Assembly (NCBI GenBank): GCA_023251155.1
Contig: JAHEZH010000005.1
Span: forward strand, 1-64,000
DNA from: Flammeovirgaceae bacterium
GTDB taxonomy: Bacteria > Bacteroidota > Bacteroidia > Cytophagales > Cyclobacteriaceae
DNA length: 64,000 nucleotides
Reading direction: 5' to 3'
Positions within the stretch are counted from its first letter, which is position 1; each line of letters starts with the position of its first letter. Of the stretch, positions 45,391 through 54,765 are shown in pieces. The translations under genes were made by a program, and so were the position numbers. Under the pieces are notes generated by a model, which was not told where the DNA came from, ran no database searches, and saw only the letters and a list, made by a program, of their open reading frames with translations.

Positions 45391-46242
45391 ATGGAATTTT
45401 TGAAAATAAACAAAGGACAGGAGAACGAAGCGAAGATTCACTACCAGGATTGTGGGAAAGGCAAGCCTGTTGTGCTTATCCACGGATGGCCTCTCAGTCA
45501 TGAGATGTGGGAATACCAGGTGGATGACCTGGTAAATGCGGGCAACCGCGTGATTACGTACGACAGGCGCGGGTTCGGGCAATCCTCCAAACCCTACGGA
45601 AATTATACCTACGATGTACTGACCGATGATTTGAAAGCATTGCTTGACCATCTTGATCTGCAGGAGGTAACCCTGGTTGGTTTTTCAATGGGGGGAGGTG
45701 AAGTGGTGCGCTACTTCAGCAAATATGGAGGAGCACGGGTAAGCAAAGTAGTATTGGTAAGTTCAATTATTCCGTACATGCTGAAGACTGCCGATAATCC
45801 TGATGGGGTGGACGAATCTGTTTTTGAAGATATGCTGGCAGGAATAAAACAGGATCGCATCGCCTTCCTTGAATCATTTGGTAAATCGTTTTTTGGAATC
45901 AGCTTGGTGAATAAACCCGTAAGTCCTCCGTTACTTCACTATTACCAGATGCTTGCCTCGGTAGCCTCGCCCAAAGCAACACAGGAATGTGTCAAGTCTT
46001 TTGCCTTCACGGATTTTCGCCATGAAGCCCTTACGGTAAATGTGCCTGCACTCATCATTCACGGTACCGATGATAAGACCGTACCCATTACCGCGTCGGC
46101 CGACCATGCCGTTAACCTGATTAAGGGAAGCCGTTATATTCCATATGAAGGAGCTCCGCATGGTCTTTTCTATACCCATAGAGAGCAGTTGAATAAAGAC
46201 CTGATTCATTTCATCAAAGAGCCAATTCCCGTGCTGGTTTAG
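45391..46242 (+). CDS. alpha/beta hydrolase (haloperoxidase/arylesterase-like)
   Basis: About 283 residues from the ATG at 45391 (45379 adds four). Alpha/beta-hydrolase marks: VVLIHGWPLSHEMWEYQ with the oxyanion HGW (about 28), VITYDRRGFGQSSKP, nucleophile elbow GFSMGGGEVVRYF (Ser about 98), acid Asp in IIHGTDDKTVPI (about 223) and His in YEGAPHGLFY (about 254). This combination is typical of the cofactor-free non-heme chloroperoxidase/arylesterase subfamily; in vivo it is probably an esterase or lactonase. No signal peptide, so cytosolic. Confidence 0.9.
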   Translation: MEFLKINKGQENEAKIHYQDCGKGKPVVLIHGWPLSHEMWEYQVDDLVNAGNRVITYDRRGFGQSSKPYGNYTYDVLTDDLKALLDHLDLQEVTLVGFSMGGGEVVRYFSKYGGARVSKVVLVSSIIPYMLKTADNPDGVDESVFEDMLAGIKQDRIAFLESFGKSFFGISLVNKPVSPPLLHYYQMLASVASPKATQECVKSFAFTDFRHEALTVNVPALIIHGTDDKTVPITASADHAVNLIKGSRYIPYEGAPHGLFYTHREQLNKDLIHFIKEPIPVLV

Positions 46243-46527
46243 TGCTGGATAAATCCATTCAAGACAAAGCACCTTCGTTTCTGAGGCTGTTTTGTGTTGA
46301 ACTCATTGATGTCAGTTTAGTTGGTGGTAAATGGGCTTGCAGGCTGGTTCCTCTTTTCTGCAATGGAATAGTCCCTGTTTTACTTCGGCACCATCGCGTT
46401 ACTATGAAACAGAAAGCCATCTCGTTTTTGGAGCAGAACAACTAAATCGTTGTACATCAGTAGAAAACCACTTATTTATATAAATGAAATAGAGGAGTCC
46501 TGAACCCTTTTGCTTGGTAAATGAGTT

Positions 46528-47262
46528 ATGATGTTCTTTGACACTACCTTATTTATACAACGACATCCTGTGAATAACATCACCATTCAAAAATCCACTT
46601 TCGATTTCTTAAAGAAGCTGGCTGCCAATAATAACCGCGAGTGGTTTAATGCACACAAGGCGCAATACGAGCTGGCAAAGATAAACACCGAACAGTTCAT
46701 GGATGCGCTTATTGCCAAAATGAACACGCACGATCAGCTGGAAAATGTTTCAGGCAAGAAGAGCCTTTACCGTATTTATAATGATGTACGCTTCTCGAAG
46801 GACAAAGCACCCTATAATCCGCGCTTCGCAGGCTATTTGAAAAGGAGCAAACCACTCCTTCGTGGTGGCTATTATATCTGGATCAAGCCAGGAGCTACCC
46901 GCATAGGTTGTGGATTCTCTTATCCCGCCAGTGATGATCTGAAGCGCATACGCGAAGATATCGCTTCCAATTATGAGACCTGGAAGCGATTATTAAAACT
47001 GAAGTCAATTCAATCTGCCTTTGGTGAAATGCAGGGAGAACTAGTGAAGACGGTACCGCGGGGTTATACCGATGAAGATCCTGCTATTGATTTGCTACGC
47101 TATAAGCAATACTGGTTCGAGCATGCCTTCACCGACAACGAAGTACTTGCCCCTGATTTTTTAAATAATGTGAACCGGAACTTTAAAAGCATTCGCCCCT
47201 TCTTCAATTACATGAGTGAAATACTGACGACCAACTCAAATGGAGAGTCGTTACATGAATAG
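46528..47262 (+). CDS. DUF2461 protein
   Basis: 244 residues (the start may instead be GTG 46570, giving 230). It matches the DUF2461/TIGR02453 family throughout: TFDFLKKLAANNNREWFNAH near the N-terminus, the strongly conserved LYRIYNDVRFSKDKAPYNPR (about 89-108), GGYYIWIKPGATRIGCGF and FNYMSEIL at the end. It is cytosolic with no known activity. A single gene with its own bidirectional terminator. Confidence 0.9.
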   Translation: MMFFDTTLFIQRHPVNNITIQKSTFDFLKKLAANNNREWFNAHKAQYELAKINTEQFMDALIAKMNTHDQLENVSGKKSLYRIYNDVRFSKDKAPYNPRFAGYLKRSKPLLRGGYYIWIKPGATRIGCGFSYPASDDLKRIREDIASNYETWKRLLKLKSIQSAFGEMQGELVKTVPRGYTDEDPAIDLLRYKQYWFEHAFTDNEVLAPDFLNNVNRNFKSIRPFFNYMSEILTTNSNGESLHE

Positions 47263-47268
47263 ATAAAA

Positions 47269-47299
47269 AAAGTAGTCTCTTTTTTGAGGAGACTACTTT
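47269..47299. terminator. bidirectional intrinsic terminator
   Basis: AAAGTAGTCTC (47269-47279) and GAGACTACTTT (47289-47299) form a perfect 11-bp stem between convergent genes, flanked by an A-run on the left that gives a U-run on the minus strand. Confidence 0.85.
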
Positions 47300-47323
47300 C
47301 ACTACCTGCGTAGGTGCTATAAA

Positions 47324-48076
47324 TTAATTGGCGTACCAGTCTCTTAATCGCACCTCAATTTTGGCATTTGCGTCATTTACTGTTTTCTTAAATGCGGCCG
47401 TGTCGCTCAATCCATTCTGGCCGCGATAGTGATACGGATATACGATCTTGGGCTTGAAATCGAGCACTGCTGCGGCTGCTTCAGGTACATCCATTGTATA
47501 AGGCAGGTTCATACACACAAAGGCAACATCAATGTTTTTAAGCGAGCGCATCTCCGGAATTCCTGCCGTATCTCCGGAAATGTAAACGGTTTTGTTGGCA
47601 AACTTCAGTACATAGCCATTCCCTCTGCCTTTGGTGTGTCTGGCATCGGCCGATTCAGGAAGGTTATACATGGGGATGCCGGTAATGGAGATATCCAGTT
47701 TAGTAATGGTCTGGCCGTTGTTCACTATGGTGACTTTCGGTTTCAGCGCCTCGGGGAACTTATCGGCCACAGCCTGTGGTGCAATAATGATGGTGTTGGC
47801 CGTATTCAGGGCCAGCAATGTTTCCGGGTTAAAATGGTCACCATGAATATCGGTGATCACGATCAGATCCGGAGCAGCTATTCCTTCCGTTACTTTTGCT
47901 CCACCCTGCGGGTCGGTATAGATTGTTTTTCCATTCCACGTGAGGGCCAGCGTGGCATGGTTAAGTGGTTGTATTTTCAACGCTCCTTTTGATGTTTCAA
48001 TCACATCGGGTGCAGGACGCTGAGCCATGGCCTCTATCGCCAGCATCATCAGTAAAATATAAACTGTCGCTTTCAT
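47324..48076 (-). CDS. exported metallo-beta-lactamase-fold hydrolase (UlaG-like)
   Basis: A 250-residue protein with a signal peptide (VYILLMMLAIEAMAQ) and an MBL fold of the UlaG/L_lactamase_B_3 type: NHATLALTWNGKTIYTDP, the metal motif VITDIHGDHF (about 73-82), VYISGDTAG (about 164) and YPYHYRGQ near the end. The usual first His of HxHxDH is Asp here (DIHGDH), so one metal ligand differs from the textbook motif. Substrate unknown; such proteins include phosphodiesterases and lactonases. Confidence 0.88.
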   Translation of the reverse strand: MKATVYILLMMLAIEAMAQRPAPDVIETSKGALKIQPLNHATLALTWNGKTIYTDPQGGAKVTEGIAAPDLIVITDIHGDHFNPETLLALNTANTIIIAPQAVADKFPEALKPKVTIVNNGQTITKLDISITGIPMYNLPESADARHTKGRGNGYVLKFANKTVYISGDTAGIPEMRSLKNIDVAFVCMNLPYTMDVPEAAAAVLDFKPKIVYPYHYRGQNGLSDTAAFKKTVNDANAKIEVRLRDWYAN

Positions 48077-48366
48077 AAAAATTTCAGGTTTGGAGGATAA
48101 AGGTAGTTGCTTCTTCTGTGTTGCTGGCGGAAGGCGAATTCTTTTTTAGTATTGGCCATACGCGTATTTGATTGGTGATAGGCGTCCGAAGATCACGAGG
48201 ATTGACGCAGACGTTTTTCCATCCGGGTGGCTGCGATATAGAGCGCTGTCTGAAGGAATGAATTTATCTGTCTATCAGGGTCACACGAAAAATAACCTTT
48301 CCTGATTTTGATCTGAATATGAAAAAGTATAATTAGTCATTCTGTTTAACCCCGAAACCTATTTGT

Positions 48367-50091
48367 ATGGAGCAGGAAGAAGTGCCAGCCAATGACCACC
48401 ATCAGGTAATCGAAAAACTACGTCAGCAACAGGATATCGTACACGCCATTATTGGAGGAGCGGCAGCCGCGATAGTCAGTGCGCTCATTTGGGCCACGGT
48501 AACGGTAGTCACCAAATACCAGATTGGCTACCTCGCGATTTTGATCGGCTTACTGGTAGGCTTTGCGGTGCGCTACTTTGGTTCAGGTATTGATAAACCG
48601 TTTGGCTTTATAGGAGCATTTTTTGCCTTGCTCGGATGTGCCATCGGCAATCTGTTGAGTCAGGTGGCATTTGTCGCTCAGTCCGAATCACTCGGTTACA
48701 TGGAGGTGATTTCACTACTCAACCTGGATCTGATTCTCTCCATCTATAAAGAGTCCTTTTCACCCCTTGATGTTCTTTTTTATGCCATTGCTGCATATGA
48801 AGGATACAAGTTTGCTTTCCGCCCCATTACCGATGAATTACTGGAGCAGGCAAGACAAGGAACAATTCCCGCCATGCCTTACGCCAATCTTCGCCTGCCC
48901 TTAGTCATTGTTTTGTTTCTGGCGATCTCTTTTACGGGCTATTTTTTGATGAAAGAGAAAAAGATAGATAAAGAATATAAGTACCCATCAGGTGCTACCA
49001 TGTCGAAAGGCACACTGCTCAACGGTAAAGAGGAGGGGGTATGGAACTATTGGTGGGAAGATGGTGAACTTCAGGCAACGGGCAGCTATGTGAATGGCAA
49101 GGAAGATAGCCTTTGGCAATTTTACGATGAAGAAGGTGTTCATTATCAGAACTCCTTTTTCAAGAAAGGATTTTTACATGGCCCGAGTGTAGATCTGTTT
49201 GCCAACGGAGATACCAGCGCCATTCGCATTTACGAGTACGGCCGGTTGAATGGCCCTTATCAAGTATATCACGAAAAAGGTAAACTAAGCGAGCGGGGAA
49301 CGTACCGCGTTGACCTTATGAATGGCGAATGGGAATCGTACGATGACAATAATAAATTAATCTCGAAAGGCACCTATAAAGAAGGGATTACGGCAGGTGA
49401 ATGGAAATTCTGGAAAACAGACGGCACGCTTCGTGAAGAGCTGGTTTATGAAGCCAATGGCCTGATGAAAATAATCAACTCGTGGGATACTGTTGGTACA
49501 CAAATCGTAAAGAACGGCAACGGGGTGTATAAAACATTTTATCCGGATGGGACGCTAAGCGAAGTAGGCAATGTCAAAGATGGGTACAAAAGCGGGCTGT
49601 GGAAACGCTATTACGAAAATGGTCAGCTCCAGGAAGAAGGCGAGTTTAACCGTGATCAATACAAAGTCATCAATGCCTGGGATAAGAATGCAAAACAAAT
49701 GGTCGTAAAAGGGGAAGGAAGGTATGTAGAAGATAGCGGCTACATCATCGAGTCCGGACTGATTCAGAATGGACTGCGTACCGGCTTATGGGAAACCAAA
49801 TACAGCCAGTCGGACAGTCTGATTCAGCGTGCCAGCTACCGGGCAGGTAAACTGAATGGCAAGCACCAGACTTATTCTAGAAACGGAACTATTGTATTGG
49901 AAGGATCGCTCGTTGATGACAAACGCACCGGCGATTGGATCTGGTATCATGACAATGGTAATGTGGAGACGAGCTCCTTCTTTGCTGATGGCAAAAAGCA
50001 GGGCGAACAGAAATTCTATGATGCCGACACCCATCTTCTGAAGACAGAAGTGTATAAGGACAATGTGCTGATCGAAACAAAGATTGAATAA
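48367..50091 (+). CDS. membrane protein with C-terminal MORN-variant repeats
   Basis: 574 residues. The N-terminal part has three or four membrane helices (about 26-45, 55-72, 80-105 and a single one at about 178-198, LPLVIVLFLAISFTGYFLM). From about 210 to the end lie 12 or so repeats of the MORN_2/YwqK kind: GTLLNGKEEGVWNYWWEDGE, GTYKEGITAGEWKFWKTDGT, GLWKRYYENGQLQEEGEF, GDWIWYHDNGNVETSSFF. Such repeats make elongated beta-hairpin ribbons and may bind peptides or lipid. The repeats probably lie in the periplasm if the N-terminus is cytosolic. Function unknown. Confidence 0.83.
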   Translation: MEQEEVPANDHHQVIEKLRQQQDIVHAIIGGAAAAIVSALIWATVTVVTKYQIGYLAILIGLLVGFAVRYFGSGIDKPFGFIGAFFALLGCAIGNLLSQVAFVAQSESLGYMEVISLLNLDLILSIYKESFSPLDVLFYAIAAYEGYKFAFRPITDELLEQARQGTIPAMPYANLRLPLVIVLFLAISFTGYFLMKEKKIDKEYKYPSGATMSKGTLLNGKEEGVWNYWWEDGELQATGSYVNGKEDSLWQFYDEEGVHYQNSFFKKGFLHGPSVDLFANGDTSAIRIYEYGRLNGPYQVYHEKGKLSERGTYRVDLMNGEWESYDDNNKLISKGTYKEGITAGEWKFWKTDGTLREELVYEANGLMKIINSWDTVGTQIVKNGNGVYKTFYPDGTLSEVGNVKDGYKSGLWKRYYENGQLQEEGEFNRDQYKVINAWDKNAKQMVVKGEGRYVEDSGYIIESGLIQNGLRTGLWETKYSQSDSLIQRASYRAGKLNGKHQTYSRNGTIVLEGSLVDDKRTGDWIWYHDNGNVETSSFFADGKKQGEQKFYDADTHLLKTEVYKDNVLIETKIE

Positions 50092-50149
50092 GTACCGTAT
50101 CACCGATGTGTAGATACGATTTCAATCAAAGGCATGTTCTTCGTTTGAT

Positions 50150-50200
50150 TTGTCGCGGGCTTCGTAACAGCCGATCGCTTCGTTCCTTGCGATGACGTTT
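50150..50200. repeat. interspersed repeat of the CGTCATTGCGAGGAACGAAGC type
   Basis: Read on the minus strand the segment contains CGTCATCGCAAGGAACGAAG, continuing CGATCGGCTGTTACGAAGCC. This matches from memory a palindrome-rich intergenic element seen in many bacterial genomes, whose chance translation gives NVIARNEAI. It lies in the 171-base gap before asnB. It is not a gene. Confidence 0.55.
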
Positions 50201-50262
50201 AGCGGTGGACTCAGTGGAAGTACCCGCAAAACCTTTAACTTTCGGATTGAAATAAAAAGGGA

Positions 50263-52164
50263 ATGTGCGGCATCACCGGAATTTTTGCTTTTAACCTCGT
50301 AGGACGATTTCATAAGATCAATGTAACTGCGGCTACACAGGCACTACACAAGCGGGGCCCCGATTACCAGGATATTTATCTTGGTGACCGGGTATGCCTT
50401 GGTCATCGCAGGCTATCTATCATTGACACGCGCGATGTTTCCAATCAACCCATGTGGGACGAGAGCAAAAGGTACTGTATCATCTTCAATGGAGAGGTGT
50501 TTAACTACCGTGAGCTGAAGGCAGAACTGATAGCGAAGGGTATCTCTTTTTTCACTGAGTCGGATACCGAAGTACTGTTACAGCTCTATATCGCTGAAAA
50601 GGAAAAATGCCTTACCCGGCTCAATGGTTTTTTCGCTTTCTGTATCTATGATAAGCAGGAAGAAACGCTATTCATCGCCCGGGATCGCTACGGCATCAAG
50701 CCATTGTTATACGTGTTTGATGAAGATAAATTTCTTTTCGCTTCGGAGATGAAATCCATTGTTCAGTATGGCATGGAGAAGGAGATCGATTACGCTTCAT
50801 TGTATACGTATCTGCAGCTTAACTACATTCCCGCACCGGCTACCATTTTCACCAAAGTAAAAAAACTGTTGCCCGGTCATTACCTCCATGTGAGCCTTGG
50901 AAAGATGGAGCAGCAGAGGTACTACTCTATTCCGTACAGTAGCGCTGCTGCCGAAAGCAATGGTATCGGTTATGAGCAGGCCAAAGATAAATTCAAATCA
51001 TTGCTGGAAGCTTCCGTGCAGCGAAGGTTGGTAGCAGATGTGCCGCTGGGTTCGTTTCTCAGTGGTGGTATTGATTCTTCTGTAGTCACGGGGCTGGCCA
51101 GCCGGCACAAATCCAATCTTCATACCTTCTCCATTGGCTTTCGCGATGAGAAATTCTTTGACGAAACTACGTATGCACGCCTGGTTGCGAAACATTTCAA
51201 CACCGAGCACACCGTCTTTTCGTTGACGAATAATGATTTGTACGAGCACGTGCATTCCATTCTCGATTACATCGATGAGCCTTTTGCTGACTCTTCGGCT
51301 ATCGCCGTGTATATACTAAGTAAGGAAACACGCAGGCGTGCTACCGTTGCCTTGTCGGGCGATGGTGCGGACGAGATGCTGGCCGGATACAATAAACATG
51401 CTGCTTTTCAGAAGATCATTCAGAAGGGATGGAAGGAAAATGCGGTGGGTGCTTTGTTGCCACTCTGGAAAGTCATGCCACAGTCACGCAGTAATCCGTT
51501 GGGTAATACCTTTCGCCAGCTGGTGCGCTTTGGAGAGGGCATGAAGCTTTCTTCGAAAGAGCGCTATTGGCGCTGGGCCGGTTATGCAGGTGAAGACGAA
51601 GCCGGAGCTCTGTTCTCGGATGCAGCCCATCAGCGCCTGGTTCAGCAGGAGTACGCATCGCGCAAAGCAGAAGCAGTGAAACTGATTCCTGAAAAAGAGA
51701 GCATCAATGACATATTGGTCACCGACATGAACCTGGTGCTCTCCAACGACATGCTCACCAAAGTAGATCTGATGAGCATGGCCAATGGCCTGGAGGTACG
51801 CGTTCCTTTTCTTGATTATGAACTAGTGAATTTTGTATTCAGCCTTCCTTCTTCGTATAAGATCAATGCACAGATGCGCAAGCGTATGGTGCAGGATGCC
51901 TATCGTGATTTTTTACCTGCTGAATTGTACAACCGGCCTAAGAAAGGTTTTGAAGTTCCGCTGCTGAAATGGTTTCATCATGAAATGAAGTCGTTGATTA
52001 ATGATGATCTTCTTTCGGAACAACTAATCAAAGAGCAGGGCATTTTTAACTGGGAAGAAATCAGTAAGCTCAGGCGTCAGCTGTTTTCATCCAATCCGGG
52101 TGATGTACACGCCCGTATCTGGGGGTTGATTGTATTTCAGTGGTGGTGGAAGAAAAATCATTAA
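50263..52164 (+). CDS. asnB: asparagine synthetase (glutamine-hydrolysing)
   Basis: Makes asparagine from aspartate, glutamine and ATP in the cytoplasm. 633 residues, in two domains: an N-terminal class II glutaminase with the nucleophile Cys2 (MCGITGIFAF), GHRRLSIID and FNGEVFNYREL, and a C-terminal synthetase with the PP-loop VPLGSFLSGGIDSSVV (about 259-274), FSIGFRDEKFFDET and a late RPKKGFEVPLLKWF. The length and C-terminal style also fit the AsnB-like amidotransferases of polysaccharide clusters, but no such cluster is next to it, so a housekeeping role is more likely. Confidence 0.93.
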   Translation: MCGITGIFAFNLVGRFHKINVTAATQALHKRGPDYQDIYLGDRVCLGHRRLSIIDTRDVSNQPMWDESKRYCIIFNGEVFNYRELKAELIAKGISFFTESDTEVLLQLYIAEKEKCLTRLNGFFAFCIYDKQEETLFIARDRYGIKPLLYVFDEDKFLFASEMKSIVQYGMEKEIDYASLYTYLQLNYIPAPATIFTKVKKLLPGHYLHVSLGKMEQQRYYSIPYSSAAAESNGIGYEQAKDKFKSLLEASVQRRLVADVPLGSFLSGGIDSSVVTGLASRHKSNLHTFSIGFRDEKFFDETTYARLVAKHFNTEHTVFSLTNNDLYEHVHSILDYIDEPFADSSAIAVYILSKETRRRATVALSGDGADEMLAGYNKHAAFQKIIQKGWKENAVGALLPLWKVMPQSRSNPLGNTFRQLVRFGEGMKLSSKERYWRWAGYAGEDEAGALFSDAAHQRLVQQEYASRKAEAVKLIPEKESINDILVTDMNLVLSNDMLTKVDLMSMANGLEVRVPFLDYELVNFVFSLPSSYKINAQMRKRMVQDAYRDFLPAELYNRPKKGFEVPLLKWFHHEMKSLINDDLLSEQLIKEQGIFNWEEISKLRRQLFSSNPGDVHARIWGLIVFQWWWKKNH

Positions 52165-52208
52165 TTGTAGGTAATTGATAAGTTAAAAATTAAATAGAGA
52201 AAACGCGG

Positions 52209-52777
52209 GTGAGTGATAAGCTGTATATCAAGAATATGGTCTGCGATCGGTGCAGGATGGCGGTGAAAAAAGTATTGGATAGGCATGCGGTACAGTACAC
52301 CAGCATTGAGTTAGGCGAGTGACGATTCCCCAGGCTATCACCGCCACGCAGCACTCGTTGCTCAGGGTAGAAATGGAATCGTTGGGGTTCGAGGTGATCG
52401 AAGAGAAATCAGCACGGGTGATCAATCAGATCAAAAGTGCCGTGATCACATTAGTACAGGGTAAAGATAAGGAGAGCAGAACCCGGAAGTTCTCTGTTTA
52501 CCTATCGGATAAACTGGCGAAGGATTATAACTACCTTAGTAGCCTCTTCTCTTCTATTGAAGGTACTACAATAGAACAGTACCTGATTCATCAGAAAATC
52601 GAGAAGGTGAAAGAGTTGCTGGTGTATAATGAATTATCCCTGAGCGGGATTGCCGATCAGCTGGGCTACAGCAGCGTGCAGCATCTCTCCAGCCAGTTTA
52701 AAAAAGTAACGGGGTTAACGCCCAGTCATTTCAAAACCATTGGCGAGCGCAAGCGCAAGCCAATTGATAAGGTGTAA
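52209..52777 (+). pseudogene. HMA-like/AraC regulator gene split by a one-base shift
   Basis: The first frame runs from GTG 52209 to TGA 52320-52322 and encodes 37 residues: DKLYIKNMVCDRCRMAVKKV is a heavy-metal-associated-like start with a CxxC. The second frame (GTG 52319 to 52777, 152 residues) carries an AraC-type helix-turn-helix: VKELLVYNELSLSGIADQLG, SSVQHLSSQFKKVTGLTPSH. In Bacteroidota these two parts normally form one protein of about 190 residues. A missing G at about 52319 (GAGTGACG instead of GAGGTGACG) would explain it and join ELGE to VTIPQ. The frames overlap as GTGA, so separate coupled translation is an alternative. Confidence 0.75.
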
Positions 52778-52787
52778 CGGAATGCCC

Positions 52788-53993
52788 TCAATGATATACG
52801 AAACGGAAGTACCACTTCTGCACGTTCAGCGAACTGGAGCTGAGTAAGACAAAGATCAGCGAGAGTACAAATAGCTCCGGACTATCCCATTCGTAGCTGA
52901 TGAGCCCCGTCATTAACAATAACCGGGTGTATTCCAAATGAAAGATCCAGCTTCGTTTTTCCAGCAGCGCACCACAGTTGATCAATGTAATCACAATCAG
53001 CAGAGCGATGAACCACTTCTCGGTTAAATTCAGGTAGTTGATAAACAGGATAAGTGCGAACAGGGTGGTGAGGCAAAGTGCAATCTGGGTAGTGAGGTAG
53101 GCTTTGAAGCGAAAGGTAGGCTTCAGTTGCCGCTTGTGAGGAAGGAAAATCACCTCCAGGTCTTTACGGATATTCTGATCCAGGTCTTCGGGCTTGCCGA
53201 AAACAATTTTCAGTTTTGCGCGCCATCCATCCGCCCGGCGCATCCCTTCCAGCATTTCCATGAAGTAATGAAAGTGCTGCCACATGAAGCTGTTGCTTTT
53301 AATCGGGTGAGTAAGTCCGTACACGGGCTCTTCTTCTTCTTTCTGAAAGGTGTTGAACAGTTTATCCCAGAATACAAACAGGTCACCATAGTTTTTGTTG
53401 ATGTACTTTTCGTTGGAGGCGTGATGCACGCGGTGATGCGAAGGCGTAATGAAAATATTTTCCAACCAGCCCAGGTGGCCGATGATCCGTGTGTGTGTAA
53501 AGAAGGAATACGCGCCATGAATCACCAGCATGGTAATGACCAGTGAAGGATGAAAGCCAAATAAAGGAAGGATGCACCAAAACAGATTGCGTAGGAAGGC
53601 CTGAAGAATAGTGATGCGCGCGGCCACCGTATAGTTAAATTCTTCACTCTGGTGGTGCACGATGTGCGCTCCCCACATAAAATTAATTTCGTGGCCCAGG
53701 CGATGGTACCAGTACCATACCAGGTCAGTTGCTAAAATCAGTACCACCCATATCGTCCAGTGGTTAGGGATGTGGAAGAGTGCAAAATGGTTGTAGATCC
53801 AGTAAAAAGCGGCATAGAAACTGGCCGATATAAACAGGCTCATCAACCGCTCGGCGATGCCCACCGAGATGTTCGCGATGGAACTATCAAAGGTGAAATA
53901 GTGCCCTTTCTTTTGCCGCCGGGCCGCGAGATATTCCAGACCTAAAAAAAGAAAGAACGCGGGTACTACAAATGCTACATAATTCAGTTCCAT
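52788..53993 (-). CDS. sterol desaturase / fatty acid hydroxylase-family membrane protein
   Basis: A 401-residue integral membrane protein with the histidine clusters of the di-iron FA_hydroxylase family: HRLGHE (about 96), HIVHHQSEEFN (about 110) and HHRVHHASN (about 187), plus an upstream WYWYHR. Several hydrophobic segments surround them and four more follow in the C-terminal third, an extra hydrophobic domain seen in bacterial members. It would hydroxylate or desaturate a lipid using O2; the substrate is unknown. Ten bases separate its end from the convergent regulator gene. Confidence 0.88.
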   Translation of the reverse strand: MELNYVAFVVPAFFLFLGLEYLAARRQKKGHYFTFDSSIANISVGIAERLMSLFISASFYAAFYWIYNHFALFHIPNHWTIWVVLILATDLVWYWYHRLGHEINFMWGAHIVHHQSEEFNYTVAARITILQAFLRNLFWCILPLFGFHPSLVITMLVIHGAYSFFTHTRIIGHLGWLENIFITPSHHRVHHASNEKYINKNYGDLFVFWDKLFNTFQKEEEEPVYGLTHPIKSNSFMWQHFHYFMEMLEGMRRADGWRAKLKIVFGKPEDLDQNIRKDLEVIFLPHKRQLKPTFRFKAYLTTQIALCLTTLFALILFINYLNLTEKWFIALLIVITLINCGALLEKRSWIFHLEYTRLLLMTGLISYEWDSPELFVLSLIFVLLSSSSLNVQKWYFRFVYH

Positions 53994-54008
53994 TCCGATA
54001 TCGATATA

Positions 54009-54761
54009 CTAGGTAGTAAGAAAGGTTTCTACGTGCTGGTTGAATAAGTCAGGATGCTCCATCATGGCCACATGACCGCAATGATCAATGAATTTTAATT
54101 CGGAGTTGGGCAGCAGATCATGAAAGTGCAAGGCAACTTCAGGTGGTGTGATTTCGTCCTGCAACCCCCATATTAATAAAGTGGGTTGTGTGATGCGATG
54201 GATGGATTCTGATAGATTGTTTTGCTGTGCGGAGCGGGCCAGCCCCAGCAACCGCAATGTTTTAGGAATACTCTGAACGGTATCATACACTTCATCCACC
54301 AGTTCTTTGGTTACGACTTCTTTGTTATAAAAGGTATAACCTACTTTCTCGCGGATGAAGGCATAGTCTTTCACACGAGGGAATGTTTTGCCCAATGTAT
54401 TTTCAAACAATCCGGAGCTTCCGGTAAGGATGAGCTTTTTTACATTTTCAGGTTTACGCAATGCGTAAAGCAATGCAATATGTCCCCCCATCGAGTTGCC
54501 CATGAGCGTTACATCTGCCAGCTGATGCCAGTCCAGAAACTCATCGAGAATAACAGTAAGTTTTTCAAGATTGGCCTGGTGTTGCGGAATCTCAAAGATC
54601 GGAAGCCGCGGTATGATCACCCGATGGCTTTGGCTAAAATGACGGACTACCGAAGTCCAGTTGCTGAGATTGCCAAAAAGACCATGGAGAAGCACGATGG
54701 GCTCGCCTTCTCCCTCGTCAATGTAAAACTGGTTATATAATGGAGTGCTTCGTTTACTCAT
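54009..54761 (-). CDS. alpha/beta hydrolase
   Basis: 250 residues from the ATG at 54761 (an earlier ATG at 54806 would overlap the previous gene by 41 bases). PIVLLHGLFGNLSNW (oxyanion loop, about 19-33), nucleophile elbow MGNSMGGHIALLYA (Ser about 92), an acid Asp in LLIWGLQDEITPP (about 202) and His in DHCGHVAMMEHP (about 230). Resembles the MhpC/BphD-like or esterase group. No signal peptide. It starts four bases after the TlpA-like gene stop, so the two are probably one operon. Confidence 0.88.
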   Translation of the reverse strand: MSKRSTPLYNQFYIDEGEGEPIVLLHGLFGNLSNWTSVVRHFSQSHRVIIPRLPIFEIPQHQANLEKLTVILDEFLDWHQLADVTLMGNSMGGHIALLYALRKPENVKKLILTGSSGLFENTLGKTFPRVKDYAFIREKVGYTFYNKEVVTKELVDEVYDTVQSIPKTLRLLGLARSAQQNNLSESIHRITQPTLLIWGLQDEITPPEVALHFHDLLPNSELKFIDHCGHVAMMEHPDLFNQHVETFLTT

Positions 54762-54765
54762 TCCG

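Noticed and set aside
45130-45651. 173-codon minus-strand frame over the kinase-hydrolase gap
   Set aside because: Half of it is antisense to the hydrolase's conserved N-terminus; the composition is not coding-like.
46242-46445. 67-codon frame after the alpha/beta hydrolase, also open on the other strand
   Set aside because: Neither frame shows coding bias, a start signal or a recognisable motif.
47429-47992. 187-codon plus-strand frame opposite the MBL protein
   Set aside because: Shadow of a conserved gene; no family pattern.
50263-52164. Exopolysaccharide-type amidotransferase rather than asparagine synthetase
   Set aside because: No glycosyltransferase, exosortase or export genes are nearby; a housekeeping AsnB is simpler.
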